Origin: Prevotella sp. CAG:755
GTDB taxonomy: Bacteria; Bacteroidota; Bacteroidia; Bacteroidales; Bacteroidaceae
Assembly: GCA_000431275.1 (NCBI GenBank)
Contig: HF989175.1
Coordinates: forward strand, 1 to 64,000
Length of the DNA stretch: 64,000 bases
Direction of reading: 5' to 3'
Positions 36,344-45,857 of this stretch are shown piece by piece. A model generated the notes under the pieces. The model ran no database searches. It was not told where the DNA came from and saw only the letters and a program-made list of their open reading frames with translations. A program made the position numbers and the translations under genes. The first letter of the stretch is position 1. The number at the start of each line of letters is the position of its first letter.

Positions 36344-37621
36344 ATGAAAGTATTAATGTTTGGTTGGGAGTTTCCCCCACACATCTTAGGAGGTTTGGGC
36401 ACGGCAAGCTACGGAATCACCAAAGGCTTGTCCGTTCAGCCCGATATGCACATCACATTCTGTCTGCCACGGCCGTGGGGCGATGAGGACACCTCGTTCA
36501 TGGACATAATCGGCCTAAGCGAAGTGCCAATTGTCTGGAAAGACGTGTCCTACGATTACGTCAAGCAACGCATCGGCGACAAAATGGACCCGCAACTCTA
36601 TTTCAACTTGCGCGACCACATTTACGCCGACTTCAACTACCGGCTGACAGATGACCTCGGCTGTATCGAGTTTTCAGGCCGTTACCCTGACAATCTGTAC
36701 GATGAAATCAACAACTATTCCATCGTGGCTGGCGTCGTGGCCCGTCAACAACAATACGACATCATCCACGCCCACGACTGGCTTACTTATCCAGCAGGCA
36801 TCCATGCCAAGCAAGTGTCAGGAAAACCGATGGTAATCCATGTCCACGCCACGGAGTTCGACCGCAGCCGTGGGAAACCCAACCCCACTGTATACAGCAT
36901 TGAAAAAGACGGTATGGACCACGCTGACTGCATCATGTGCGTGAGTGAGCTTACACGGCAGACCGTCATCAACCACTATCATCAGGATCCGGCCAAATGC
37001 TTCGCCATGCACAATGCCGTATATCCGCTCTCGCCGGACATTCTTGATTTCGTCAACCAAAAGAAACCGTTCAACGATTTCCACGAAAAAGTAGTCACTT
37101 TCTTGGGACGAATCACGATGCAGAAAGGTCCCGAATACTTCGTCGAAGCAGCTGCACTCGTTCTGCAACGCACGCACAACATACGCTTCTGCATGGCTGG
37201 CTCAGGTGACATGATGAACAGCATGATCGAACTTGTAGCCCGCCGCGGCATCGCCGATCGTTTTCACTTCCCCGGTTTCATGAAAGGGCGACAGGTTTTT
37301 GAAGCCTTCCGCGCCAGCAACGTCTACGTCATGCCATCCGTATCCGAGCCGTTTGGTATCTCGCCACTTGAAGCCATGCAGTGTGGTGTCCCGTCTATTA
37401 TCAGCAAGCAAAGCGGCTGCGCAGAAATCCTCGACAAGTGTATCAAGATCGATTATTGGGACATCTACGCTATGGCCGATGCCATCTACTCGATCTGCAC
37501 CAACGATTCCCTTTACAACTACCTGCGCGAAGAAGGACGAAACGAAGTGGCACAAATCACTTGGGAAAAAGTCGGCGAGCGCATCTATAATCATTACCAA
37601 AAACTTCTCAGCAATAGATAA
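36344..37621 (+). CDS. GT4-family glycosyltransferase, likely glycogen synthase
   Basis: Probably extends alpha-1,4-glucan from a nucleotide glucose. Seen: 425 residues, two Rossmann domains; N-terminal MKVLMFGWEFPPHILGGLGTAS with the glycine loop, HAHDWLTYPAGIHAK, and the C-terminal donor-site block VTFLGRITMQKGPEYFVEAAALVL, MAGSGDM, YVMPSVSEPFGISPLEAMQCGVPSIIS with the E-x7-E motif. Twenty-one bases from the debranching gene and 11 before the GH57 gene. A GT5 half-protein is encoded about 6 kb downstream on the other strand, but this GT4 enzyme looks like the catalytically complete one. Confidence 0.88.
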   Translation: MKVLMFGWEFPPHILGGLGTASYGITKGLSVQPDMHITFCLPRPWGDEDTSFMDIIGLSEVPIVWKDVSYDYVKQRIGDKMDPQLYFNLRDHIYADFNYRLTDDLGCIEFSGRYPDNLYDEINNYSIVAGVVARQQQYDIIHAHDWLTYPAGIHAKQVSGKPMVIHVHATEFDRSRGKPNPTVYSIEKDGMDHADCIMCVSELTRQTVINHYHQDPAKCFAMHNAVYPLSPDILDFVNQKKPFNDFHEKVVTFLGRITMQKGPEYFVEAAALVLQRTHNIRFCMAGSGDMMNSMIELVARRGIADRFHFPGFMKGRQVFEAFRASNVYVMPSVSEPFGISPLEAMQCGVPSIISKQSGCAEILDKCIKIDYWDIYAMADAIYSICTNDSLYNYLREEGRNEVAQITWEKVGERIYNHYQKLLSNR

Positions 37622-37632
37622 ACACCACAGCT

Positions 37633-39009
37633 ATGAAAACTATCTGTTTATACTTTGAGATACACCAGAACATCCACCTCAAAAGGTACCGGTTCTTCGA
37701 CATTGGAACAGACCACTACTATTACGACGACTACGAAAACGAACGGTCTATCACAGAGACGGCGGACCACTCTTATGTCCCTGCGCTCAATGCCTTGATA
37801 GAGATGGCCAAGAAGCATCCGGGTTATTTCAAATGCGCATTCTCATTATCGGGCAGTGCCATTGAGCTTCTTGAAAACCATTCCCCCCAAGTCATTGAAC
37901 TGTTGCAGGAACTCAACGAGACGGGATGCGTCGAGTTCTTGGCAGAACCCTACTCACACGGGTTCTCGTCGCTTGCAAACCCTGAATGTTTCAAAGAAGA
38001 AGTTTCTCAACTTTGCAAAAAAGTCAAGTCGCTCTTCGGACAAGACCCGAAGATTTTCCGCAACTCATGCCTTATCTACTCCGACGACATCGGCGACCTT
38101 GTCGCACAAATGGGCTTCAAGGGAATGCTGGCCGAAGGCGCGCGACATATTCTCGGTTGGAAGAGCCCACATTTTCTCTATAACAGCAACCACAACCCAG
38201 ACTTAAAACTGCTTCTCCGCGACTACCGCCTGTCGGAAGACATCAGCCTCCGTTTCAATGACTCCAATTGGAGCGAGTATCCTCTCTTCGCCGACACTTA
38301 TGCAGACTGGATTGCGCACTTGCCCGAGGAAGAACAAATCATTAATATCTTTATGGAGTTATGCGCATTGGGCATCTTCCAGCCCTTGTCGAGCAACATA
38401 CTCGAGTTCATGAAGGCCCTGCCTGATCAGTTAAAGCAACGCGGCATCATATTCTCGACACCTTCTGAAATATGCGCAAAGATGAAATCTGCCGGACCGC
38501 TCGACGTGACCTATCCTACATCGTGGGTCGACGAAGAAAGAGACATCAGCCCATGGCTCGGCAACGACATGCAGAAAGAAGCATTCAACAAGCTTTACAG
38601 CATAGCAGACCGCGTAAGGATCTGCAACAACCGCCGCATCAAACAAGACTGGGCCTACCTGCAAGCCTCCAACAACTTGCGATTCATGAGCACCAAGCCT
38701 AACAGTTACGGAAGCTACCGGGGCATCTACGATTCCCCGTATGACGCGTTTACCAATTACATGAATATCCTCGGCGACTTCATCACTCGCGTCAACAACC
38801 TGTATCCGGCCGACATGGACACCGAAGAGCTCAACGCCTTGCTCACCACCATTAAGAACCAAGACAAAGAGCTGAGCATCAAGGACAAAGAAATCACCAA
38901 ACTCCGTCAAATGCTCAAACGTTTAGAGAACAGTCCCGAGGAAAAGACTGCCGACTCCACCCCTAAGAAAGCCACAGCCACCAAAGCGGCCGCAAAGAAC
39001 AAAGGGTAA
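37633..39009 (+). CDS. GH57-family alpha-amylase-like enzyme
   Basis: Acts on alpha-glucan, as amylase, 4-alpha-glucanotransferase or branching enzyme. Seen: 458 residues; GH57 motif 1 in YFEIHQNIHLKRYRFFD, a segment GCVEFLAEPYSHGFSSLA, motif IFRNSCLIYSDDIGDLVAQMGFKGMLAEG, and GWKSPHFLY. The last ~60 residues form a predicted coiled coil (ELSIKDKEITKLRQMLKRLEN) and a Lys/Ala/Thr-rich tail, not part of the catalytic fold. The exact reaction within GH57 cannot be fixed by eye. Last gene of the glycogen operon. Confidence 0.88.
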   Translation: MKTICLYFEIHQNIHLKRYRFFDIGTDHYYYDDYENERSITETADHSYVPALNALIEMAKKHPGYFKCAFSLSGSAIELLENHSPQVIELLQELNETGCVEFLAEPYSHGFSSLANPECFKEEVSQLCKKVKSLFGQDPKIFRNSCLIYSDDIGDLVAQMGFKGMLAEGARHILGWKSPHFLYNSNHNPDLKLLLRDYRLSEDISLRFNDSNWSEYPLFADTYADWIAHLPEEEQIINIFMELCALGIFQPLSSNILEFMKALPDQLKQRGIIFSTPSEICAKMKSAGPLDVTYPTSWVDEERDISPWLGNDMQKEAFNKLYSIADRVRICNNRRIKQDWAYLQASNNLRFMSTKPNSYGSYRGIYDSPYDAFTNYMNILGDFITRVNNLYPADMDTEELNALLTTIKNQDKELSIKDKEITKLRQMLKRLENSPEEKTADSTPKKATATKAAAKNKG

Positions 39010-39010
39010 A

Positions 39011-39024
39011 CTGTCATTTGACAG
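39011..39024. repeat. Palindrome CTGTCA-TT-TGACAG
   Basis: A perfect 14-base palindrome two bases after the GH57 stop; it is the inside-out version of the TGACAG...CTGTCA motif seen in other gaps. Confidence 0.55.
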
Positions 39025-39033
39025 ACCTCATTC

Positions 39034-39075
39034 CGAAATCCCCGCCCAGACATCCTCCGGACGGGGATTTCGTAT
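39034..39075 (+). terminator. Probable terminator of the glycogen operon
   Basis: CGAAATCCCCG (39034-39044) pairs perfectly with CGGGGATTTCG (39062-39072), followed by a weak T stretch. Confidence 0.6.
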
Positions 39076-39121
39076 TTAAGGCGTTTCAAAGCATCATACC
39101 ACCAGCACAAAGCCACGTAGC

Positions 39122-39154
39122 TTTCGCCCCTTACGTTTTTTTTCGCTAACTTTG
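39122..39154 (+). promoter_or_regulatory. Promoter of the porin gene, almost touching its start codon
   Basis: TTTCG at 39122-39126, a 20-base spacer and TAACTTTG at 39147-39154. The only credible ATG is at 39161, so the transcript would have no or almost no leader. Confidence 0.65.
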
Positions 39155-39160
39155 CCGCGC

Positions 39161-41419
39161 ATGAAAAGATTCACGTTCCTTCTGTTTCTCCTGCTTACCT
39201 TAGGGGCAGCAGCACACGCGCAAATTACCTTGGACGACAACAACGTATTCGCCCCATTAGGTGATGACATGAATTCTGGCCGACGTTCTGATGCCGACCT
39301 CCAAGGCGATACTGTCAAGAAGACAGACATTCCCGTGGGCTACTACGTCTGGCACATCAGCCCACGTTTCGGCGATGTCGTACCTGCTACGCCTGACACC
39401 CTCCCCCACTGGTTCCAGAACGCCAACCTGACCGACGGATACAATGGTACATATAACTTTCTGGGCAATATGGGAGCCCCGCGCATCAGCCGTCTATACT
39501 TCGAACGTGACGAACGCATAACACACTCGTCCTTCATTTTCGCAAAACCATACGACTTCTTTTTGAAGAAACCGGAACAGATATTCTTTTTCAACACCAA
39601 GTCGCCCGTCACCAACATTACCTACGACAAATGCGGCAACAAAAGCACGGGTGAAGACCGCATCCAAGCCTATTTTGCCGTCAATGTCAACAAGCGTCTC
39701 GGCGTCGGCTTCGACCTTGATTACCTATACGGCCGCGGCTACTATGCCAACCAGTCAACAGCCCATTTCGGCGGAACATTATTCGGTTCGTACATCGGCC
39801 GCCAATACCAGCTACATGCCTACTACACGGCAAACCACCTGAAAATGCGTGAGAACGGCGGAATCGAGAACGACACATACATCACGAACCCCGAGGCGTT
39901 TCCCACACGCTATGGCTCGTCTGACATGCCCACCCGGCTTTCAAAAGTGTGGAACAGGCTCAACGTAAACACACTATACCTCACTCACCGATACAGTCTG
40001 GGCTTCGAGCGCAATTATGATGAGGAAGGAAACATCGTCAAGGTTGACCACGAAAAACAAGAAAACCTGCATCAGGACACCAGACAAGCCGACTCTCTCC
40101 TTACGCTCAACGACACGACCACGCAACTTGTCCCTGCCGACAGCAGTGCACATCTTTCGCTGGTTTCTTCCCAGAACGAGAGGCAAGACAGCGTGCGCTA
40201 CCGTACGGAATATATTCCAGTCACTAGCCTCATCCATACGCTCCAAATCGACAAACACGACCGCCGCCTGACCGTCAATGACGATCCAAACAATTTCTTC
40301 ACAGAGCGTTACCTCCCAGGGGACTCATCTGTAAACAAGACAGACTATTTGCGTATTGCCAACACAGTGGCCATCGAGCTTCACGAAGGCTTCAACTCTT
40401 GGGTTAAATCAGGCCTCCGGCTCTACGCCATGCACGAATTTGAGCGTTACACCCTTCCCGACTCCGTGCCAGGCGTCACATGGGCACAGCCCTACGGTTC
40501 GCTCGTACTGGCCACTCAAAAATATGTCCGCAACTACTTCACCGTGGGCGCACAGTTGATGAAACGCGAGGGACGCATATTCCATTACGACGTCATAGGA
40601 GAACTGACCACCACAGGCAAGCACTGGGGCAACTTTAACGTCGAAGGAAACATCAACTTCAATATCCCACTGTTCAAGGACACACTACGGGTGACGGCTC
40701 ACGGACGCATCGCCAACGAGCATCCCTCGTTCTATTACGAACACTACCACTCACAATTCGCTTGGTGGGACAACAGTGGCCTCAACGATATCTTCCGTAC
40801 CCGAGTGGGCGGAGAACTCGTATTCAAGAAGACAAGATTGAGCATCAACGCAGAGACCATACAAAACTACGCCTACTTCTCTGCTTTGAGCACTCCCATA
40901 AACACATCAGAAGGCATCAACACCTATCAACACGCAGTCGGCGTGCGCCAAAGCAGCAAAAACATCCAATTGTTCTCCGCCACGCTGAAACAAGATCTGG
41001 CCTTCGGCATTTTCCATTGGGACAACGAACTTACCTACCAGGCCAGTTCGGACCAGGACATCCTATCCGTCCCGGCTTTCTCGGCTTACAGCAACCTCTA
41101 CCTCTCGTTCCGTATCGCCAAAGTCTTAGGAGTTGAGTTCGGGGCAGACGTCCGCTATTTCACTAAATACTATGCCCCCACTTACTCTTCACTGAGCGGC
41201 ACGTTTGCTACCCAAGACCCAGCAGGGGACAGGGTAAAGATAGGAAACTATCCCATCATCAACCTTTACGCCAACCTACACCTGCAACGATGCCGTCTCT
41301 ACGTGATGGCTTCACACCTGAACGAAACGTTCATGACGGGCGAATCATTCCTCGTACCGCACTATCCCATCAACCCGATGACCATCAAGTTCGGTATCTC
41401 GTGGACTTTCCACAACTAA
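39161..41419 (+). CDS. Putative porin (PF14121 family)
   Basis: Outer-membrane beta-barrel. Seen: 752 residues from the ATG at 39161; signal peptide KRFTFLLFLLLTLGAAAHAQ; then the family block VGYYVWHISPRFGDVVPATPDTLPHWFQ and LGNMGAPRISRLYFERDE; repeated amphipathic strands through to MTIKFGISWTFHN. Known: large Bacteroidota putative porins share this start; substrate is not defined. A TTG three codons upstream overlaps the -7 box and is not a likely start. Monocistronic. Confidence 0.88.
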   Translation: MKRFTFLLFLLLTLGAAAHAQITLDDNNVFAPLGDDMNSGRRSDADLQGDTVKKTDIPVGYYVWHISPRFGDVVPATPDTLPHWFQNANLTDGYNGTYNFLGNMGAPRISRLYFERDERITHSSFIFAKPYDFFLKKPEQIFFFNTKSPVTNITYDKCGNKSTGEDRIQAYFAVNVNKRLGVGFDLDYLYGRGYYANQSTAHFGGTLFGSYIGRQYQLHAYYTANHLKMRENGGIENDTYITNPEAFPTRYGSSDMPTRLSKVWNRLNVNTLYLTHRYSLGFERNYDEEGNIVKVDHEKQENLHQDTRQADSLLTLNDTTTQLVPADSSAHLSLVSSQNERQDSVRYRTEYIPVTSLIHTLQIDKHDRRLTVNDDPNNFFTERYLPGDSSVNKTDYLRIANTVAIELHEGFNSWVKSGLRLYAMHEFERYTLPDSVPGVTWAQPYGSLVLATQKYVRNYFTVGAQLMKREGRIFHYDVIGELTTTGKHWGNFNVEGNINFNIPLFKDTLRVTAHGRIANEHPSFYYEHYHSQFAWWDNSGLNDIFRTRVGGELVFKKTRLSINAETIQNYAYFSALSTPINTSEGINTYQHAVGVRQSSKNIQLFSATLKQDLAFGIFHWDNELTYQASSDQDILSVPAFSAYSNLYLSFRIAKVLGVEFGADVRYFTKYYAPTYSSLSGTFATQDPAGDRVKIGNYPIINLYANLHLQRCRLYVMASHLNETFMTGESFLVPHYPINPMTIKFGISWTFHN

Positions 41420-42119
41420 TTGGCTGACAACATGTCACACCATGAACAAGCCTAAATTTTAAAGACAGCGTCATCACACTTAATGCGGACCGCCCATTTC
41501 GTGGCAACCTGCCTGAAAAGAAACAGAGGCGATGCTCTCATTTTATTCCGGCAATTCACCCGTTTTTCCAGACTCAGCAGGTACATACATCATTCATTGA
41601 CATAAGGTCAGGCACTGCCATAAAGCTGCACTTATGCTCTATGAATACCTGACAGGCCATCACTTCAAAGCACTCAACAAGGGAATCTGACAATAAGCTG
41701 AAGAAAGAGGAATGAAGCCCCTACGCAAAGCCAGGCTGCATCACATAAGGATTTTCCACAATCAGCAGAACAGCCCATCTCCGGCTGCCAAAAACGTTGT
41801 CACCTGTTCGGAACATCAGCTGCTGCGACAGGAATTTCTGTCAATGCAACAGAATTTCCTGTATAACTGACAGTTTTTTCCCGGTACGCTTCATTGTTTC
41901 CACACGCATGGACGACTGTACTGTTTCACGGCTCAGCGTGACAACGTGAAGCATGGTTGCGGTCGGCTAGGCGGAAACCGCCATATCACAGAGCCAGCGA
42001 CTCCGGTTTGCTCCGAAGCCGCTGGCATGTAATACTGTGCGAAGTAAATTTGTCACTGCGTGTCCGCAAAATCGTCTCAACAGTTTTGCAGTCGTTACAC
42101 CTCGCGAAAAACACTTTGT
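41420..42119. other. 700-base gene-free stretch with palindrome cluster and hairpins
   Basis: Between the convergent ends of the porin and DUF4270 genes. No convincing gene. Structures seen: the TGACAG-type cluster at 41827-41880; GGCGG-AAA-CCGCC at 41970-41982; and GCCAGCG (41993-41999) pairing with CGCTGGC (42020-42026). No strong promoter was found, though the 41960-42030 hairpins could belong to an RNA. Confidence 0.55.
41827..41880. repeat. Cluster of three TGACAG/CTGTC-type repeats
   Basis: GACAGGAATTTCTGTC (41827-41842), ACAGAATTTCCTGT (41849-41862) and GACAGTTTTTTC (41869-41880) follow one another. The last 12-mer is identical to ones at 5362-5373 and 26547-26558. Confidence 0.65.
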
Positions 42120-43622
42120 CTACTGGGCGAATTTACTATAAATCACGGTCAGCTTGATGCCTCCCTCAGAACCACCGACAAGACGGGTGCTGGAAAGGCT
42201 CATGTCGTTATTGACTCGCAGCAGTTCCCGTGTAGATGTTCCGAAACTGCTCGTAGTGGTCGTATATACAGCCTGAACCGGAATCAAGACAACTTTGTTC
42301 CAATCTGGATTAGCAGCCTCCCACACTGCATATTTTTCTGCGCGCACAGCTTCGCTGTCGCCTGGCTGTACTCCAGCTTCCTTGTCGCGCAAAGTGCGGC
42401 AATAGGATACGAGACGGGCGATGTTCGTAAACGAATAAGCGTTCGTTGTCGATGAATAACTTGCCAAGAACGAAGTTATGTCGTCTGGCACCTTCCCTTC
42501 CTCGAAGAACCTGAACATCTCACTCTTCCGTACCATCAGAAGTGTCAAAGGCAATGACAGACTGTATTTAGAATTCACCAGGTTGTTACGACGGACGAAA
42601 TCAATTCGGGCGCTATTGATCGTATCTGTATAATGCGTGCCGGCTACGACATCGCCGATCGGAAGTTCAACCTCAGTGAAAATGCCGGAAGGTGTCTTGA
42701 TGTACGTGTATTCATCTTGGCCGTCCTGTACAAGAGCACTGAGCCCTTTGTTGTCTACGTGCGTGCTCTGGATGACCTCAGCCGTCGCTCCCATTCGCTG
42801 CATACCGTCAACAATCGTATCGCTGCCGTCACTTTGTGTGGTATGATAGCGGAAATAGATGTTGAGAGTCGACACATCCACGTTTATCATGGTTCCGACA
42901 CCGCCGATGGTCTCGAATGAGAAGCCGGGACATACGTGGCGGATGAACTCATAAGAATCCGTGAAATAGTTCGGGTTGTCATAGTATTTGTTCAGGATTT
43001 CCGTGGCATAAGAAGTCGGCAACTTGACGCGGATCTGCTGATAATAACTACTCGAATTAAGTAGGCTGTCCGCTACTGTCAAATCTTTAACCGCAAACGT
43101 CAGTTCTTTTTGATAAGGCGACTTCTTGTTCACATACTGCGACGGATCTATGTTCGTGTAATAAATGTCGGACTCTTCCATAACGTTTGCCGTATCAAGT
43201 TCCTGGACACGAATTTTCATCGTATTCAACGAATCGCCGTAATACGAACGAATGAAAACGCGGATATCGCATGAATCTGCAATTACTCTCCCGTTTTCCA
43301 CGATCATTTTCTCCTTTTTCGGAAACGTATAATTATCCATGATATGGAACTGGGCCAGAAACCCGCACGTCGTCAACGTCTGCGTCTCCGGGTCAACTAT
43401 GCGTCCCAAACGGCAGTCGTTTGTCGTCGCAAGCACCGAGTCCACTACCAAAGAGCGACTGACCACACCGAACGTATCCGAATTGACAGTCATGCCGTCG
43501 CCACTGGGCATCACGCCCGTACCGATTGTCGCTGTATCTTCGTCACAAGAGATGCAAACAGCCGTTGGTAAAAGCGCAACGACACCAATGAGCATCGATA
43601 GGAACTTACTCTGGAAAGACAT
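42120..43622 (-). CDS. DUF4270 lipoprotein
   Basis: Seen: 500 residues; signal peptide KFLSMLIGVVALLPTAVCISC with lipobox Cys followed by DEDTATIG; then the DUF4270 pattern (GTGVMPSGDGMTVNSDTFGVVSRSLVVDSVLATTNDCRLGRIVDPETQTLTTCGFLAQF, read in parts), and long beta-rich region. Known: DUF4270 proteins are common Bacteroidota lipoproteins with no defined function. It starts 23 bases after the GT5-like gene, so the two are one minus-strand operon. This pairing next to panC is a synteny I recall as common in Bacteroidales. Confidence 0.85.
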   Translation of the reverse strand: MSFQSKFLSMLIGVVALLPTAVCISCDEDTATIGTGVMPSGDGMTVNSDTFGVVSRSLVVDSVLATTNDCRLGRIVDPETQTLTTCGFLAQFHIMDNYTFPKKEKMIVENGRVIADSCDIRVFIRSYYGDSLNTMKIRVQELDTANVMEESDIYYTNIDPSQYVNKKSPYQKELTFAVKDLTVADSLLNSSSYYQQIRVKLPTSYATEILNKYYDNPNYFTDSYEFIRHVCPGFSFETIGGVGTMINVDVSTLNIYFRYHTTQSDGSDTIVDGMQRMGATAEVIQSTHVDNKGLSALVQDGQDEYTYIKTPSGIFTEVELPIGDVVAGTHYTDTINSARIDFVRRNNLVNSKYSLSLPLTLLMVRKSEMFRFFEEGKVPDDITSFLASYSSTTNAYSFTNIARLVSYCRTLRDKEAGVQPGDSEAVRAEKYAVWEAANPDWNKVVLIPVQAVYTTTTSSFGTSTRELLRVNNDMSLSSTRLVGGSEGGIKLTVIYSKFAQ

Positions 43623-43645
43623 ACTTCATCTTGAAATAAGGGTGT

Positions 43646-44470
43646 CTACTTTTGGGATTCCGAAAAAACTTTTTCGTAAAATTCGCCATAGCTTTCCGCC
43701 AAGCTGTCAGTACCGGGATATGCCAGAAGCGGGAGGTTGCGCGCTGCAGCAAAATCCATCAAATCCGGACAAGCCCCGTCTTCGGCCTGCACCAAACCGT
43801 CAGAAAAAGCGACAGCCAAACGGTTCAACACGTCAGGGCTGGAAAAGTCAACATCCAACCCGCTCAAAAATGCATCATCAACACTGCGGAAAGATAGACA
43901 GCGTTTGAAGTCGTCCACCGATAGCGATGAAGGTTTCTCGTTATATGCGGAATAAATCACCTTGGCATTAGCGAATGGCGGATCGTCCTTATATGCGGTC
44001 TTTATGTACAATGGAGCAACGGCTGACATCCATCCGAAACAATGAATGACATCGGGACACCACCGGAGTTTCTTTACAGTTTCAAGCACGCCGCGGGCGT
44101 AGAATATGGCTCGCTCCACGTTGTCGGGATATTCCTCCCCGTTCTCGTCCACGAGCATCTGGCGTTTGTGGAAATAGTCATCATTGTCTATAAAATAGAC
44201 CTGCATTCGTGCCGCCTGTATTGACGCGACTTTGATAATAAGCGGATGATCCGTATCGTCGATTATGATGTTCATACCCGACAGCCTGATCACCTCGTGC
44301 AGTTGGTTACGGCGTTCGTTTATTCCGCCCCATCGCGGCATAAACGTACGAATCTCACGGCCGCTTTCCTGAATGGCCTGCGGCAGGTAACGTCCTGCAC
44401 TCGACATCGCACTTTCTGAAACGTAAGGGACTATCTCTTGGGTTATGAATAAAACCTTTTTGACGTTCAT
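43646..44470 (-). CDS. GT5 starch/glycogen synthase N-terminal domain protein, lacking the second domain
   Basis: Seen: 274 residues from the ATG at 44470. KKVLFITQEIVPYVSESAMSSAGRYLPQAI aligns with the start of glycogen synthases, but the ADP-glucose-binding K-x-G-G motif is replaced by SESAMSSAG; FMPRWGGINERRNQLHEVIRL and CPDVIHCFGWMSAVAPLYIK also fit the GT5 N-terminal Rossmann domain. The C-terminal glycosyltransferase domain with the E-x7-E motif is absent. Full-length GT5 enzymes are about 480 residues. It is probably not an active synthase by itself; a regulatory or accessory role in glycogen metabolism is inference. Confidence 0.82.
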   Translation of the reverse strand: MNVKKVLFITQEIVPYVSESAMSSAGRYLPQAIQESGREIRTFMPRWGGINERRNQLHEVIRLSGMNIIIDDTDHPLIIKVASIQAARMQVYFIDNDDYFHKRQMLVDENGEEYPDNVERAIFYARGVLETVKKLRWCPDVIHCFGWMSAVAPLYIKTAYKDDPPFANAKVIYSAYNEKPSSLSVDDFKRCLSFRSVDDAFLSGLDVDFSSPDVLNRLAVAFSDGLVQAEDGACPDLMDFAAARNLPLLAYPGTDSLAESYGEFYEKVFSESQK

Positions 44471-44497
44471 GTTTACCGATATAAGTTTCTGTCGAGG

Positions 44498-44505
44498 CAA
44501 AGGTA
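44498..44505 (-). promoter_or_regulatory. Probable -7 box of the GT5-like/DUF4270 operon
   Basis: Reads TACCTTTG on the minus strand, 27 bases before the ATG at 44470. Confidence 0.55.
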
Positions 44506-44610
44506 CGAAAAATTCGGCAAACAGACCTTACAAATAGGCGAGGAATGGCGTCAGCCGCGCATCCGGGGACTTTTATGGCTATAATGTTTCCCTATATGGT
44601 AAAAAAGCTG

Positions 44611-44618
44611 TTAATTTG
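44611..44618 (+). promoter_or_regulatory. Possible -7 box of the panC operon
   Basis: TTAATTTG differs from TAnnTTTG at one base; it lies 37 bases before the panC ATG. Confidence 0.35.
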
Positions 44619-44655
44619 CACGCTGATAGGTATTAGTAATTAGGAGATTGATCCC

Positions 44656-45513
44656 ATGAAAGTTATCACTACTATTTCTGAATTAGACGCAGAACTGTCA
44701 GCCTCAAGGGCTGAAAACCGCAGCATTGGCCTCGTGCCAACGATGGGCGCACTCCACGCTGGCCACCTGTCGCTGGTGGAACGCGCAATAGCGGAAAACG
44801 ACGTCACAGTCGTCAGCATTTTTGTCAATCCTACACAATTCAACGATAAGACAGACCTCGCCAACTACCCTCGTACGTTGGAGGCAGACTGTACCCTGCT
44901 CGAAAAAGCCGGCGCGACAATCGCATTCGCCCCATCGGTCGAGACGATGTACCCAGAGCCTGATACCCGGCATTTCAGTTACCCGCCGACCGACACGGTC
45001 ATGGAAGGAAGCCGCCGGCCAGGCCACTTCAACGGCGTGTGTCAGATTGTGAGCAAATTGTTCATGCTGGTAAAACCGGGCAAGGCCTATTTCGGTGAAA
45101 AAGACTTCCAGCAAATCGCCGTAATCAAAGCGATGGTAGCCGACCTCAAATTGCCCGTCGAAATCTGCGCCTGTCCCATCGTCCGCGAAACAAGCGGACT
45201 GGCGCTCAGCAGCCGGAACACGCTACTGAGCAAAGCTGAAAAAGAAATTGCAGTCAACATCTCGCGTACACTTAAAGAAAGCATTGATTACGCCAAAAAA
45301 CACAGCGTAGCCGAAACCCAAGAGTACGTGACCGATTCCCTCAACGCAATCGACGGTCTACGGGTTGAATACTACGAGATTGTGAACGGCGATACTCTGC
45401 AAGACATCAATGACTGGAACGACGCACCCTATGTCGTCGGCTGCATCACCGTATTCTGCGGTAGCCGTCCTGTGCGCCTGATCGATAACATCAAATACAA
45501 GGGAACATGCTAA
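44656..45513 (+). CDS. panC: Pantothenate synthetase
   Basis: Joins pantoate and beta-alanine with ATP to make pantothenate, precursor of coenzyme A. Seen: 285 residues, usual size; [22 protein letters not shown] with the HxGH nucleotide motif, [39 protein letters not shown] and the KMSKS-like LALSSRN. panD overlaps its end by seven bases, so the two steps specific to pantothenate synthesis are coupled; panB is not in the window. Confidence 0.97.
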   Translation: MKVITTISELDAELSASRAENRSIGLVPTMGALHAGHLSLVERAIAENDVTVVSIFVNPTQFNDKTDLANYPRTLEADCTLLEKAGATIAFAPSVETMYPEPDTRHFSYPPTDTVMEGSRRPGHFNGVCQIVSKLFMLVKPGKAYFGEKDFQQIAVIKAMVADLKLPVEICACPIVRETSGLALSSRNTLLSKAEKEIAVNISRTLKESIDYAKKHSVAETQEYVTDSLNAIDGLRVEYYEIVNGDTLQDINDWNDAPYVVGCITVFCGSRPVRLIDNIKYKGTC

Positions 45514-45857
45514 TCGAAGTCCTAAAGTCCAAAATACACTGTGCCCGAGTAACGGAAGCCAACCTACACTATATGGGCAGCATCACCATCGACGAAGACC
45601 TGATGGACGCAGCAGGCCTCATCGCGGGTGAACGCGTATTCATCGTCAACAACAACAACGGTGAACGAATGGATACCTACATCATCAAAGGCGAACGCGG
45701 GTCAGGCTGCATCTGCCTGAACGGGGCAGCGGCCCGGAAAGTGCAGGTCGGTGACATTGTCATTATCATGGCTTACGCCACCATGGACTTTGAAGAGGCC
45801 AAAAACTTCAAGCCGAAAATCATATTTCCCGACTCAAACACCAACCGCCTTGTATAA
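45507..45857 (+). CDS. panD: Aspartate 1-decarboxylase
   Basis: Pyruvoyl enzyme making beta-alanine from aspartate. Seen: 116 residues; the self-cleavage site G24-S25 in HYMGSITID, whose Ser becomes the pyruvoyl group, plus K9 in the N-terminal [15 protein letters not shown] and the conserved [21 protein letters not shown]. It overlaps panC by seven bases and its stop overlaps the start of the nitroreductase gene by one base. Maturation factors known from other phyla are not seen here. Confidence 0.96.
   Translation: MLIEVLKSKIHCARVTEANLHYMGSITIDEDLMDAAGLIAGERVFIVNNNNGERMDTYIIKGERGSGCICLNGAAARKVQVGDIVIIMAYATMDFEEAKNFKPKIIFPDSNTNRLV

Noticed and set aside
41957-42157. Short plus-strand open frame (66 codons) in the large gap
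   Set aside because: No start context, no family resemblance, runs into the DUF4270 gene antisense.
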